A stretch of 64,000 nt of DNA from Euborellia annulipes (Eukaryota; Arthropoda; Insecta; Dermaptera; Anisolabididae): the NCBI GenBank assembly GCA_023213315.1, contig JAKCPI010005087.1, positions 1 to 64,000 on the forward strand, written 5' to 3'. The notes below the pieces were generated by a model. That model was given only the letters and a program-made list of their open reading frames with translations, did not search any database and had not been told where the DNA came from. The translations under genes were made by a program, and so were the position numbers. Below, piece by piece: positions 42,891 to 55,220 of the stretch (positions are counted from its first letter, which is position 1; each line of letters begins with the position of its first letter).

Positions 42891-44274
42891 GTTTTTGTTT
42901 TTTAAATTTTTATTTTATTTTTTCATTTGGAATTTAGGGGTTGAAACTCAAAGAATCCCTTAGAAAACTCGGGCCCGTGGATCTCTCTCTAACTCTAACT
43001 TAAACAATAATAAAAAAAGGAGAATAATTTAATTGTATTGCTATTTAAAGAGACTCTAACTAAATTTGTAAATATGTTTATGCTCTAGGAGGCCAACTAA
43101 TTAAAGAATCAATCAATTAAAGAATCAAATAAATAAATAACATCCGGTTGGTTTCTTTTCTTGCACATCCCGTACCTTCTCTTGTTTATCAAAAGTTTAT
43201 TTGTGACACGATAATTAAAAACTCTTTTTTATGTGACACGTTGAATCAAATTTAACTATTTGTAAGATAACATTCACTTTAAATTTTAAGCGTATCCATG
43301 GGAACTGAACCAAGACGAGATATTTAAGGGTATAAGAAAAGTACCAAACATTTTATCCCACCCATTTCCTTATTTAATTTGAATGCTTTTTAATTTGTAT
43401 ATATTAATACTCAAGTCTATTAAAATTTACTCGCTTGTGGTGTAATAAACATAAAAGCCGAATATAAAAGAAAATAAATTCATTTGCTGAGTTTCTTTAC
43501 TTTCTCCTCTTTAGAGAAAAAGAAATTAGAAAAAAAATTTATTAAAGAAAAAGTACGTTTGAGCGACTCAACACCTTTCTCTTTTTTTACTCGTTTACTT
43601 TATCCATTATATTGCTGACCATATCAGAATTTTTTTTATAAAAATCCTATAATAATAGAGCTTATTGGAATCCAAAATCTCCATTGACAATTTCTTCGGA
43701 TTTCGTTTATATGTTTTCATTTAAAATTTTAAAGAGGTTGCTTCATAGATTGTAGACTAAAAAATCAGTAAGGGTTAAAGCAGAACAAAACGTGAATTTC
43801 CGTATTCAAAAAAGAGCTATTAATATATAAAAATATATTTAATTTTTTTCTTCATAATGTAGTTCAATAAATATAAAAAATTTAATTCCGATGCTTCCTC
43901 CCACCACTCCTAACAATATAAAAGTTTTTACTTATATATGATTAATAATTAAGAATTCATCTCATTTTTCAATTGAAAATTTCTTTGTTTAGACATTTTA
44001 ATCTTGGCTTAGTTAATTATAATTTCAAATGTCATTTTCAACTTTTAAAGTTATATCTCACAAATATTTAGAATTTTAAGGTTAATTTATTCCCTTGTTA
44101 ATTTTATTTGATTAGTTTATTTCCATGTTAAATTAAGACTGATGTTTTAATTTTACTTAATTATTATTATTATGAAAAATGAAAACTTTAGATTTATGTG
44201 TTATTAGGCCTAGATAAGAAAGGCTTGTCTAGGGCATTTAAGCCTTTAGCACCTAGCTTCTGGCGGACAACTAA
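42891..44274. other. AT-rich intergenic sequence
   Basis: No gene or element ends seen. TAGGCCTA occurs at 44205-44212. The interval is mostly AT-rich, with no obvious structure. Confidence 0.45.
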
Positions 44275-44400
44275 TTTTTAGATGCTCTTTTAAAAGTATA
44301 TCAGTAAAATTTTTCGTGAAAATTGTTTGAAGTACACTTTACTTATGAAGTATTTCAGATTTTCCGGCTCTTCCTTCCGTTGAACCAATGTTAATTCTCT
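44275..44400. mobile_element. FB-A foldback fragment
   Basis: AACTAATTTTTAGATGCTC, AAATTGTTTGAAGTACACTT and TTCCGGCTCTTCCTTCC follow the longer FB-A variant seen at 50140-50240. No termini or centre. Confidence 0.6.
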
Positions 44401-45429
44401 AATGCCCAATTGCACCGTTTGACATTTATGCCTCTCTTTACTTAAATTAAATAAAATCTTAAATAGCTTATTCGTTTGTACCGCAATATTTTATCCATGG
44501 TATAGTAAAGAAGGATTTTATAAATGTGCAACATGGCAATGTTGTAAACATTAGTGATATTCTGGTGATTTTTGATAAAATTGACAGATATTTTGTTTAT
44601 TATTTGAATATTCTTAAATTAAATTAACTACATATTTTTTATAAATATTAAATTCAGAAAAATAAGAAAACGGAAAACAAAATATTGATTTTCATGATTA
44701 TAACTTTTTTTTTTTTTTTTTTTATAAATAAAGAAATCGAACACCAAATTATACCTCTTTAGAAAAGGAGATTTTATTATCTATTAAATTATATGTAAAT
44801 ATAGAAATATAATAAAAAATCGCAATGTTAATAATGATTGGTCCATTGTTGAGTCCTATTGTTCGTGTAAGACATTTTTTAAAATAAATTAAACATGTAT
44901 ATCCGAAAGTAGGCCTATATGTCTAATTGTCTAATTATCAGAGGCGAATCATATATTAAACAGTGTGACAAGTAAGAAGTTTTATTTTATATTCTTTTGG
45001 GAGAGACATGCAAGTTCAACTGCATATTTTGGCCAAAAATAATAATATATATATATAACATCCAAAATATTTATATTACATATTTTATATAATTATTTCC
45101 AAAGAATTTTAAAATCCTTTATTTCCTTAATATTTAGATCATCTTCGAAAATAGAGTTGATATTGTTCATGTTTTTTATAAAAGAAAATCTAAATCGAAT
45201 AAAAAATGTATTATTAGTTAATTAATATTATATAATCTGAAATAGATGTCATTTATTTAACAGAAAATTGTTTTTTAGGTTAAGCATACGTTAAGCCCCC
45301 CGAAATCAAGTGTTTAGATTTAAGTTACGATTTAGATATTTAAGCTTGACTTTGCAAGCGGTACAACGAAATTTGGAAAGTTAAGTATTGTTTAGCGTTA
45401 AACACGCGTGAGGTGCAAATGGGCATATG
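44401..45429. other. AT-rich intergenic sequence, no feature seen
   Basis: No feature beyond TAGGCCTA at 44910-44917. Confidence 0.45.
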
Positions 45430-46018
45430 AGAATTTGCATTTAATTTCGATTCAAAATTCCTTTTGGAACTTTTTACACATTTTAAAAAGTTTTTTTTTG
45501 CAATTCTTATGAAATTTTGTATTTTTTTAAAAAATAACCATAGTTTATTTCAATTCAGTCAACATGACTTTTACTTTCTCCTACCTATATATCATCGCCA
45601 TAAGAACTAAGTTGTTCTAACTCCATTTTGGAAAATTTTACAGCACGTTCATTTTTTTTTTTCAAAATTTTCCATTGAACTGCTTTGATTAGAGTTATAA
45701 TATTTTGGTTTTTAATCATTTTCTACTGAAATAAAATGCAATCTAAGCTTTCCTTAATATAAAGCTTGAAGTTAGAACAATATAAAGAAAAAAAAAAATT
45801 TTTTTTTAATGGAGTTAGAACAACTTGGTTCTTATGCGACGATATGTAATAAATAGAAAATATTTTTACTTATGAAACGCAAGTGGTCACTGGGCAAGGG
45901 TTACTGGGGTGCTAAATATATCTCGAAACAAAAAAATCTGGTGTGACAGCACAGTACACAACTTTCGATTACCGAAGGTAAAATAAAGTTGTGTGCTGTG
46001 TATTAAGCCACACCATAT
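45430..46018. mobile_element. FB-A foldback with nested FB-A terminus and MITE
   Basis: An arm variant (TTCGATTCAAAATTCC, TATGAAATTTTGTATTT, AACCATAGTTTATTTC) leads to an internal TTACTTTCTCCTACCTATAT terminus. That terminus is interrupted by the MITE at 45593-45841, then resumes (ATATGTAATAAATAG) and reaches the centre AAATCTGGTGTGACAGCAC and CACAACTTTCGATTACCG. The two arm variants in tandem suggest one FB-A inserted in another. Confidence 0.7.
45593..45841. mobile_element. 249-bp MITE with ATAT target duplication
   Basis: CATCGCCATAAGAACTAAG / CTTGGTTCTTATGCGACG are inverted ends, with pairing continuing through TTGTTCTAACTCCATT. ATAT flanks both sides (45589-45592, 45842-45845), and removing the insert restores the FB-A word CCTATATATGTAATA. 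No protein. Confidence 0.85.
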
Positions 46019-46971
46019 TGTTAATAAATTCTGGCTCTATTAAAGGGAAAATCAATTTAATATGCTTTTTTTATCAAATTAGATTAGTTGTTATGATTTA
46101 AGAATTTATGCTGTTTAGATTGATAGATGACTCTCAGGACTAATGGCTTATTAACACCCACTCAAAAGGAATTTTCCGTATAATTCGATAGGCATACATA
46201 TGCAAATATATATGATAATTTACATATTTAACTATCCGTTAATAGAGAATCAATGACTGGAGATTCAATAAAAGACGAACAATTTAACCACTCTCAACAG
46301 TTAATTTAAACAGATATTCTTCATAAAATTAGATGGAGAGCCGCATTTTTATTCAATAAATCACATCATTAGTGTGATAAATTATTAGCATAGCGTAGAA
46401 AAAAAGCAAGAAATTTTATGACAGATACAAAAATTATAAATAAAATCGGATTGAATTACGAATTTTGATATCATTATACACTCATGATCCTTACTTATTC
46501 TCTTGATTAAAAAAAAAAATAAATTTAAACTGTGTAATATATAAATAAGAAAATTGTCCTATCAAGTTTAATGTGAAGATTTCATGCATTGATTAGTTTT
46601 TTTACACTCATAAAATAATCCTCATATCGTCGTTTAGCATTTTAAAAGCATCATCCAATCCACTCTTTTATCCGATAATAATATATAATCTGTTGTAGAA
46701 TAATTTGTACAGGTCTTAAAGCTTTGCACCTTATCTACATAATTACAAAGGCACTGCCTAAAAGACAAAATTAATAAGAAGGGCTAAACGATTGGCTCTT
46801 CGTTAACATAACTAAATCTAGAATCTAATTTGTCTTGTTACTAACTTCATCAAGACATAGATTTTCAAGATAGATGAAGTGGGGGTTTATCACTAAATCA
46901 TATTCAAAATTAAACAATTAAAAAAATTCAAAAAGTTTTGTTTCGATCGAATATTTTACAAAACTTTCTCT
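46019..46971. other. AT-rich intergenic sequence, no feature seen
   Basis: Nothing recognised. Confidence 0.45.
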
Positions 46972-48083
46972 TACTTATTTACAAGTATGTAATGTTAATG
47001 TTTAGAGAGAAAATAAAAATTCGACACACGACCAAAGTCCCAATATGTGTGAAGAAAATATCTAATAAGAGCCACCACGATGAAATTTGATACTTAAGTA
47101 AATATCTCTCTTGGTATATAATCGGCCGGTTATAGGAAAAAACGTCACCGGAAAAAAGACCCCCACGAGATATAAATTTCCCCCAATTTCCTTACCTAAA
47201 TATACTTGTTGAACATTTTTTAATCTAAAACAGAATCTACCATAATTTACCGAAAGTCGCCAGACGCATCAAGCGGCTACATGGGCCAAACAATTTTGAG
47301 GGCAAAATGAAATTATACATTTGAAAAAGCATCTAAAAAAATAATTGATTTTTGAATTTTAATCAAAATCGTTAGAGCAAATTTTGAGAAAATCAAAAAA
47401 AAAAATCTGGTGTGACTGGCGCACAGCACACAACTTTCTCTTACCTTCGGTAATCGAAAGTTGTGTTCTGTGCTTGTCACACCAGATTTTTTGTGTCGAC
47501 ATATATTTAGTTCCCGACAGTACGAAAAATATGAATTCAGATGTAAAATTTATGAGTATGGGAAAATATTAATATTTATATTTTGTTACCATGGCAACCA
47601 TTTCTCCTATCTTCCCTATGAAATACAAGAGTAAAGTGGTCTTCAGAATATTTCAATTGCAAAATGAGAATATACATTTTAAAGAGCATCTAAAAAATAA
47701 TTGATTTTTGAATTTAAAAAAAAATCGTTGGAGCAAATTTTGAGAAAAACGAAAAAAACTGAAAAAGTACATCAGTAAAGTACTAGTACTCTTTGGCCGA
47801 TTTTGATTAAAAGCTTATTTTTCCGGTCCCGGAGGGTGTTTAACTTAAATATAAAATTTCAGCCTCATAGCTCAATTCCTTCATGCTTAAAATTGAACAC
47901 AGACACACAGACCACACACACACACAGACAGACCATGTCGCGAAAACCAATTTTTTGGATTCAGGGGACCTCAGAACGTGAAGATCCATCAAAATCTCGA
48001 CATCGAATTTTTGACATGAATCCAATACTTTCTCTCTATATACAGTATATTAACATATATACATAGGTAAGAGAAAATAAAAA
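46972..48083. mobile_element. FB-A foldback, degenerate left arm and full right arm
   Basis: A terminus-like ACTTTCTCTTACTTATTTAC starts near 46972, but the left arm is disrupted by unrelated sequence (for example TCGGCCGGTTATAGG at 47122-47136). From 47298 the inner arm leads to the centre at 47402-47505, then a complete right arm to GGTAAGAGAAAATAA at about 48080. A short second arm scrap continues to 48140. Frames at 47384-47572 and 47803-48066 are by-products. Confidence 0.75.
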
Positions 48084-48174
48084 AAACTTGAAAAAGTACA
48101 TTAGTAAAGTACTAGAACTTTTTGGCCGATTTTGTGACAAGTCCCAGGAAGGGACAGTGAGCGAGCGCCACAAT

Positions 48175-48369
48175 CAAGTCCCCACCTGATAGCTAGAGCC
48201 TTAAGTATATGGTATAGTGAATGTTGTATAATGAAATAATTTTAATGACCGAAAAGGTAAAACGTAAAATCTGGTACTGATAATTTTATTTTATCTTTTA
48301 AAATTTAAAATTATTCACCATAAACGATATACTCTACCATTAAGACTCTAGCTATCAGGTGGGGACTTG
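48175..48369. mobile_element. 195-bp TIR MITE
   Basis: CAAGTCCCCACCTGATAGCT at the left and AGCTATCAGGTGGGGACTTG at the right are perfect inverted ends. Pairing goes on into AGAGCCTTAAG / TTAAGACTCT-like sequence and TATGGTATAG / CTCTACCAT. Flanks show no certain duplication. A GTCCCAGGAAGGGAC hairpin sits just outside (48141-48155). Confidence 0.8.
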
Positions 48370-48442
48370 GATGAATAATCATATGATTAAATTACAGTCC
48401 AGATCGTAACTATCTAATACCCAAGTTTGGAATAAAGCTTAA

Positions 48443-48821
48443 GGTGCGCGTCTCGGGGTGCTAATTTCGGGACTTTCCAGCGGCCACAATTTTGAAGCTA
48501 TCGACCTCAAATTTTTTTTAAATTAAAGCTATTTAAAATTTCTACAAATAATAGAAGCCCTTTTTTTGATTTTCGAAATTTTTTTTTTAGATTAATCGCA
48601 TTAAATAAAAGATATTTTAAAAAAAGGAGCTCTAGAAGTTGTAGATAATTAAATTAGTAAAAATTGTGTTAAAGAATAATTAATCTTTTGCCTTTAATTT
48701 ATTAGCTGGAAGCTCTAGAATGAAATGAAATAAGTCCCTTGTTTTCCTATGGGGGAACACTAACGCCATCTCTTGCCGCCTCGAGTCAATCGTGTTTTAA
48801 CGGTTTTCCGAGACTCGCACC
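48443..48821 (-). mobile_element. MITE-T copy 3 in a TTAA site
   Basis: TTAA at 48439-48442 and 48822-48825, with ends GGTGCGCGTCTCGGG and CGAGACTCGCACC-like. The interior matches copies 1 and 2, including CTAACGCCATCTCTTGCCG. Slightly shorter, by small deletions. Confidence 0.85.
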
Positions 48822-48825
48822 TTAA

Positions 48826-49277
48826 CTGAAATAAGGAACACAAGCCTTGTTTATTTATTTATTTATTTATTTTTTTTTTTGGAAATTTTTAAATTTTTGT
48901 TAAAAAAATTAGCTTTAATTAATTATTTTAATTTTTAATATTTATTTAACTAATTTTAATTTTTAAAATTCATTTTTTTCAACTCGAAGGTTAAGCGTGT
49001 TTTTGTTTACTGATTTATTATCGGTCGGATAAGTTTGCAAGTTGACTAGAAGTAAAGCAAGCCCTAAAGGGTGTTAGTTAAGCCTTATACCGATCTTTGC
49101 ATCTAATTTTTTGTGATATCATATTAATAATTACTACAATAGGCCCCTATATGCTTATTTTAGCAAGTTGTATAAAAAAAATTTTTGATTATTAATTATA
49201 ATTTTTAAAATTTTATTTATTAACAGAATATCATTAAGTTGAGCTCGTGGACGATTTAGCATCATTTTGCCCTTCGG
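48826..49277. other. AT-rich sequence with two shared scraps
   Basis: GGAACACAAGCCTTG followed by a (TTTA)n run (48836-48869) is found inverted at 60238-60264. TTATTATCGGTCGGATAAG plus TTTGCAAGTTG (49014-49043) matches 29930-29960. Both are unclassified dispersed repeats. Confidence 0.5.
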
Positions 49278-49547
49278 ATGCTTGTCTCAGATCGAGTCAA
49301 TATTTGCATTAACTCAACGTTATTTCGGCAAGGCGCGTGCTTAGCTGAGAATTCTCTAAAGACAGACAAACAAGGTGCTTTACCCTCTCTTCTCTCTACT
49401 CAACTCACCCTATATATCCGACTTAAGCATTCACCCAAACAACGTAGCAAACGCCACATCCACATGCTTAGAGGAAATAACGATATTGTCTCGGTCAACA
49501 TTAAAACCAAATTAGACAAACACTCATTGAAAAAACTAACCTATTAA
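49278..49547 (+). other. 89-codon ATG frame in a lower-AT island
   Basis: An ATG-initiated frame in sequence richer in GC than its flanks. It begins MLVSDRVNICIN and contains no recognised domain, signal peptide or membrane span. No splice donor is obvious at its end. It could be unique host sequence or an unknown element; coding status is unproven. Confidence 0.2.
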
Positions 49548-49612
49548 TCTACCTGTTAACGACTTTGGTAGACATTGAGGGGTAATATAAACATTCAATT
49601 AGAAATCCATTT

Positions 49613-50580
49613 TTACTTTCTCTTATCCTATAAATGATAGAGAAAGTATTGCGATCATGTCAAAAATTCGATGTCGGGATTTTTATTGACACATGTTTTG
49701 AGATCCCCTGAGTCCAAAAAAGTGGGTCCCGCGGTCTGTCTGCCTGTGTGTCTGTCTGTGAACAAAATATCTTCGGAACGAAAAAAGTTACGAGGTTAAA
49801 ATTTTATTTTTGAGTTAGGCACCCTCCCAAGAGGTGAAAATAAGCTTTTGAACAAAATCGACCAAAAAGTACCAGTACTTTACTGATGTACTTTTTCAGT
49901 TTTTTTCGATTTTCTCAAAATTCGCTCCAACGATTTTGATTAAAATTCATAAATCAACTATTTTTTAGATGCTCTTTAAAATGTATATTCTCATTTTGCA
50001 CTTGAAATCTTTTGAAGTACACTTTACTCTTGTACTTCATAAGAAAGATAGGAGAAATGGTTGCCATGGTAACAAAATATAAATATTTTTCTTTTTAGAT
50101 TAAAATTCATATAAATCAACTATTTTTTATTAAAAATTACATCAGTAAAACTTTTTGTGAAAATTGTTTGAAGTACACTTTACTGATGTATTTCAGATTT
50201 TTCAAATTCATTTTTGGGCTCTTCCTTCCATAGAGCCAATAAATTTTTTCCATTTCTAATGAAATTTTATATTTATTTAGGTATTGTTTATAAAATATCT
50301 AAATATGAGATTAAAATTTTGAAAAATAACCATAGTTTAGCAACATTTTAAATACTATGGAAATTTTGAATCAATTGACTTTGGTACTTTTTTTTTTTAC
50401 TTATGAAATACAAGTGGTCAAGTTAACTAAGGTGCTATGGGAAACTAAATGTCGACACAAAAAATCTGGTGCGACAAACACGGTGCACAACTTTCTCTTA
50501 TCGAGCGGTACGAGAAAGTTGTGTGCTGTGGGCCAGTCACACCAGATTTTTTTTGTATCGAGATATATTTTTTATATTTC
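49613..50580. mobile_element. FB-A foldback, complete left arm to centre
   Basis: TTACTTTCTCTTATCC at 49613, then ATTCGATGTCGGGATTTT, AAAAAGTGGGTCCCGCGG, a TCTGTCTG run, AAAAGTACCAGTACTTTACTG and GGTTGCCATGGTAACAAA. The longer-variant insert (CTCTTCCTTCCATAGAGCC) follows, up to the centre at 50450-50565. The right arm is absent. Frames at 50357-50652 fall in the hairpin. Confidence 0.8.
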
Positions 50581-50954
50581 ACGAGCTATCGAGCACCAAA
50601 CTCGGACCACGCAGCTAATATATACATACTAGAGAGAGGAAAAAGATTGTAGTCGCTTTTTTCTGGTATTTAAAGTATTTATTGATGTTTTCAAATTGAA
50701 AAGAAAAAACCCCAAATGTTCCTGGAGGTAGAAATGTTAGCGCAGGCCTCGCATATTTAGGCAAGTTATTGATGCGCTTATATAGAACAAACAATTTCTT
50801 GTTACGAATGTTTGTTCACATTTAACACATCTATGTTTACTTGATTGAATCCTCTGGGTAAATTTGCATCAAAGGGGAAAAATTTTCAACTTTGGATTGT
50901 TGTTATACTTTACAAAACATAAACCTAAATATTATTATTGCTTGCTCGTATACG
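50581..50954. other. AT-rich intergenic sequence, no feature seen
   Basis: No gene or repeat recognised. Confidence 0.45.
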
Positions 50955-52018
50955 ATGCATGTAATCGTCGAAAAATTCAACCTCGAGATTTTGATGATTT
51001 CCTGAGTCAGTAAGAATTTTTATTGAGAGTGGAAGGGGAGGTGGGTGTTAAAGGGAGGAGTCCAAATGTTTTATGGCTTCGGAGCCCGAAATCCTAAAAC
51101 CGCAACTTCAAATAGACATCACAAGAATGAGAAAAATCTGGTGACACTCGTCGCACAGCACACAACTTTCTCTTACCCTTCAGTAAGAAAAAGTTGTGTA
51201 CTGTGCGCCAGTCACACCCGATTTTTTGTGTCGTGATATATTTAGTTTCCCCTTAACTTGACCACTTGCATTTCATAAGTAAAAAAGTCAATTGATTCAA
51301 AATGTCTATAGGCTCTATGTATTTTAAATTTTGACTGCTTGAAATAAACTATGATTATTTTTCAAAATTTTAATCTCATTTTTCGATATTTTATACACAA
51401 TAGAGAATTCTAAATAAATACAAAATTTCATAAGAATTGGAGAATTTTTTTTTAAATGTGTAAAAAACTTCAAAGGGGGATCCCCTTTTGAAACGAAATT
51501 TACATGAAAATCCCTATAGGGATTTAACATTGCTTCTATGGTAGGAAGAATCGAAAAATGAATATGAAAAATCTGAAATATTACACCAGTAAAATGTACT
51601 TCAAACAATTTTCACGAAAAATTTTACTGATATACTTTTTAAAGAGCATCTAAAAATTTTTTTTTATTTATGAATTTTAATCAAAATCGTTAGAGGCAAT
51701 TTTGAGAAAATCAAAAAAATAAACTGAAAAAGTTCATAAGTAAAGTATTAATATTAGTAGGCTAGGGCTTTTTGGTCGATTTTGTTCAAAAGCTTATTTT
51801 CACGACTTAGGAGGGTGCCTAACTTAAATATAAAATTTCAATCTCGTAGCTCATTTCCTTCATGTTTAAAATCGTTACACACACAGACAGACAGACACAC
51901 AGCTTAATTTGCGGGACCCACTTTTTTGGAGGAAAAACATGTATATCCATCAAAATCTAGACATCGATATGTTCGCAATATTTTCTCTCATTCATATATA
52001 GGTTAAGAGAAAGTAAAA
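50955..52018. mobile_element. FB-A foldback, complete right arm of the longer variant
   Basis: A degenerate left scrap (ATTCAACCTCGAGATTTTG) precedes the centre at 51130-51240 (CACAACTTTCTCTTACCC). The full right arm ends GGTTAAGAGAAAGTAA at 52016. The variant block GGGGGATCCCCTTTTGAAAC marks the longer subfamily. Confidence 0.8.
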
Positions 52019-52834
52019 ATCAGAGAGACTATACGATCCAATGAAATGAATTTTATAAATATTACATTATTTTTATTCTAATATGAAAAAGCTGGAAACA
52101 TTAATAATTTATTTATTATTTGTCTTCTATACATTAAGCAATTTCTATACAAAGTAAAGAGAAGAAAATATTCATTTGCATGATCTATTTTTCCTATAAA
52201 TAGGCCTCTTGGCTGCTTCAACTGGAGACAAAGGACCAGATACGCTCTCAACTAATTATTCTATCCAAAGAATAATTTCTTAATGGAATTTTCATGTAAA
52301 GAATTTTATTATTTCAACGAGAACCTGTCTGTTATTAAATTTTGGCAAGTGAATTAACTATATAAATAACCGTTTATTCAAGTTTTAATTAATTATTCTT
52401 TTAAAAGTATTTTAAAAAAATAATTATGTATTCAAAAATTACTAATTTAAACACTTTGTGTATAAAGATTATCAAAATTTTCTTTTCTTTTATAGTGAGA
52501 AAAATTTCGATTCAAAAATCTATTTATATAATTCCCTGTCTGTCTATCACGCTCTATTATTTGGGCAATTTCCCGTTGGAATTTCGAAACCAAATTTTTT
52601 TATTCCTAAACCGGACCTTCTAGGGGTTACAGGAAAATTAGTTTCTTCCTGAAATACCTATAACTTTTTGAGTTATTAATTTTAAAAGTTACGATTTCTC
52701 CCATAGGAAATATATTGAGAAATATTTATATATTCTTTGCATTGATGTATTCTATGAATATAAACAAATTCTCAAGCAGGCACTGGATTGGAATATAGTA
52801 ATGATAATTTTTTTTTCATAATTAAGAAAAGGCA
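52019..52834. other. AT-rich sequence with a dispersed-repeat fragment
   Basis: CCTGTCTGTCTATCACGC, ATTTGGGCAATTTCCCGTTGG and GGACCTTCTAGGGGTTACAG (52535-52635) match the inverted fragment at 27905-28000. Two 64-65 codon frames cover it but carry no domain. Confidence 0.45.
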
Positions 52835-52905
52835 GTTCCAGGGGAGACGAAGCCCTCTGGTTAGGCCCGAAGCCCGCTGAAGGCGGGCGCCGCGGCTACT
52901 ATTAT
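52835..52905 (+). repeat. GC-rich hairpin repeat, copy 2
   Basis: CCAGGGGAGACGAAGCCCTC, TGGTTAGGCCCGAAGC and GCCCGCTGAAGGCGGGC, followed by GCCGCGGC. GCCCGC and GCGGGC form a tight stem with loop TGAAG. Shared with 7735-7835. Confidence 0.55.
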
Positions 52906-53639
52906 TAAAATTTCATTCAGGGTATTTTTTTTTAATAAATAGTATTGCAATAATATTATTAATATTTTTGAATGAAGTACTAAAAGCACCCATTACAGAC
53001 AGAGAACATGTTTTTGCCTTTTATCATATCACGAACGATAACCTTATCGTATTAAAAAGATCCAACTGCTCTCTCTATCGTTATATGGGACACTTTAACA
53101 AAAGACATAACAATATCAATTAACTTTGTATTTGTTAATAATATCATTTTAACGGATAAATGAAGGAATAAGGGAGCTTTGAATTATTTTAAAGCAAAAT
53201 GTTGGTTATAATAATAGAGTTTGATTATAGTAACCTATATGTTTAAAACAAAGAACAATTTCTTCAATTTTAAGTTGTGGTCCAGTTCAAATTCGAAATA
53301 TTTTATAAAATGATTTTCTAGGTAATTAATTGCCTGGTTTGTTTCTATTTATTTATTTAAATTGATTTAAATATCCAGATCAGAATCAGCCTTTATATAA
53401 ACAACTAACCGCACCTAGGCCCTGGCGGGCGGCGTTCGGGATGTGCTTAGTAGTTGCCATAAATGTATTTAAATAATATAATATAAATTAATATAAATAA
53501 TAAACATAATGAATTATTATTTTATTAAATTGAAATATTTTTATATGAGAATTTGATTAACTGACAATACTTAAAGGTCTTCTCAATTTAAAAGAAAAAA
53601 AAGTAAATATATATATATATATATATATATATTATTAAA
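52906..53639. other. AT-rich sequence, small GC-rich repeat, (TA)n
   Basis: CCCTGGCGGGCGGCGTTCGG and GTGCTTAGTAGTTGCC (53419-53459) belong to the dispersed repeat shared with 26957-27003. A (TA)n run covers 53605-53632. No gene. Confidence 0.5.
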
Positions 53640-53862
53640 ATTATTTAATCGTATGACGCCTCCCCCCCCCATTATATAAAATAATACAAAAACAAAAATT
53701 TTGAATATTAAAAAATATAAATTTATATAGAAAAAATTTTTTTTTATTTATTCTCATTTATAAAACTAACAATCATTTGGAAAATTAATATTCGCGCCCC
53801 CCTTTAGACTAGTCCGCGCCTCCCTTTAGACTAGTCCCCGCCTCCCAGTTTGGGAAACGCTG
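53640..53862 (-). mobile_element. hAT-like element, inverted relative of 22627
   Basis: The right end CCCAGTTTGGGAAACGCTG is the inverse of the end at 22627. CTTTAGACTAGTCC is tandemly repeated (about 53801-53837). The far end is near GACGCCTCCCCCCCC (53655-53669). The duplication is not clear. Confidence 0.65.
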
Positions 53863-54767
53863 CTCTATTCTATTAAGAATTTAAAATCTTTTTTAAAACT
53901 TTCATTTATTAAATTTGTATATTCCTTATAGGCCAACTTGTGAAAAAATTCAAAATAATTTTTTTTTTTTTTAATATTTTCTATCAATCGTAATAAATAA
54001 TTACAACGATCTTAGTATTAAAATGAATTGAATTTAATAATATTTATTTTCCTCTATTGTAATATTCAATTTAATTTTTTCCCCTTTAATATATAAATGC
54101 AAAATCCTCTCTCTTTCCAAACTGGTTGGTTACATTTTATCATATCCCAAAAACTTCTCGATATATTCACGGGAAATCAATCACCTAAGCGAAATTCCAT
54201 AAAAATTTTTACAGATTGAAAAAAAAAATATGAGTAATCCTTTTTAGGTATAAATAAGCCTCGATGGATTACTTCAAAGTTTGGCTGCGATCTGTCGGAT
54301 TGAAAGCCCGTTGAGCCAACACAACAGCTCTTAACACCTTTTTTTTATCATCTCCGAGGTGACTTATTGATTAACGCCCTTATAGGCCCAATTCGGCTCT
54401 ATATTATATTATCAATGCAATGAGAAAAAGATGAGGCTAGTGAGTGTGCAAAACAAGCAGAGGCAAAAACTGTTCTTGTTGACAGCCCGAGAGCTTGAGT
54501 GATAAATAATCTACACATACACTCACACACAAACACACACACACACATACACACCTCGATCTTCTAAAACTATCAAATAGATGTATTGAATTAGTGAATG
54601 GCAATATACAAGCAAGCGTTAATTAATGTCAATTTGATTAGTAAAATTGATTTAAGGCTTAAGTTCTATTTAGCTTGTACAACGCTCATGGGAAAGATTT
54701 TTTTTTTATTTAAGGTTGACTATCAAAACAATATTAGAATTAGAATGAGTGAGATAAATATATAAAG
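53863..54767. other. AT-rich sequence with moderate-GC part and (CA)n
   Basis: At 54250-54500 the composition is less AT-rich. ATG at 54263 opens a short frame (MDYFKVWLRSVGLKAR) ending at TGA, without convincing splice sites. A (CA)n-like run lies at 54520-54553. No gene is called. Confidence 0.3.
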
Positions 54768-54806
54768 AAAAATCTGTTGTGACTGATCGGACAGCACGCA
54801 ACTTTT
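54768..54806. mobile_element. FB-A centre scrap
   Basis: AAAATCTGTTGTGACTGATC and GGACAGCACGCAACTTTT match one side of the FB-A central hairpin only. Confidence 0.55.
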
Positions 54807-54867
54807 TTTTGTCAGACAAATAATTTTCCTCAGTCAATATGCGAAAAATTTATATCATTAATGTTCG

Positions 54868-54972
54868 CTTCCCACTTTATTTCATTTGAATTGGCCACTA
54901 ATCATTTGAAATAAATAGGTATGAAGTCTAAAAGGCCTTAGATGTCGAAAAAGACCTTAAATAAATTTAAAA
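54868..54972 (+). mobile_element. SINE-t 3' half
   Basis: TTCGCTTCCCACTTTATTTC (B-box end), AATCATTTGAAATAAATAG, then GTCTAAAAGGCCTTAGATG and GAAAAAGACCTTAAATAAAT with an A-rich tail. The head is missing. Confidence 0.7.
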
Positions 54973-55220
54973 AAAAAATAAAATAAAGGTGAAAAAAAAG
55001 ATTGAGGCCTGATGATAGATGGCATTGTTGTTACGATTTCAGTCGCCAATAAATCTGAAAATAAAAAATGATTATTTTTTTATTTAAAAAATTTTTTTCA
55101 TTAACAGAAACATTCTTCTATTTTAATATTCTTTTTCTTGTTTAACTTATATGCTAACAAGAGAATGAGACCAAACAACCAACAAGTGATGGGAAATCAA
55201 CAGTTATTAAAAAAAGAAAG

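Noticed and set aside
47384..48066. Frames of 61-87 codons including a CQ/THTH-rich peptide
   Set aside because: Inside FB-A arms and its microsatellite; the same sequence in other copies is not open.
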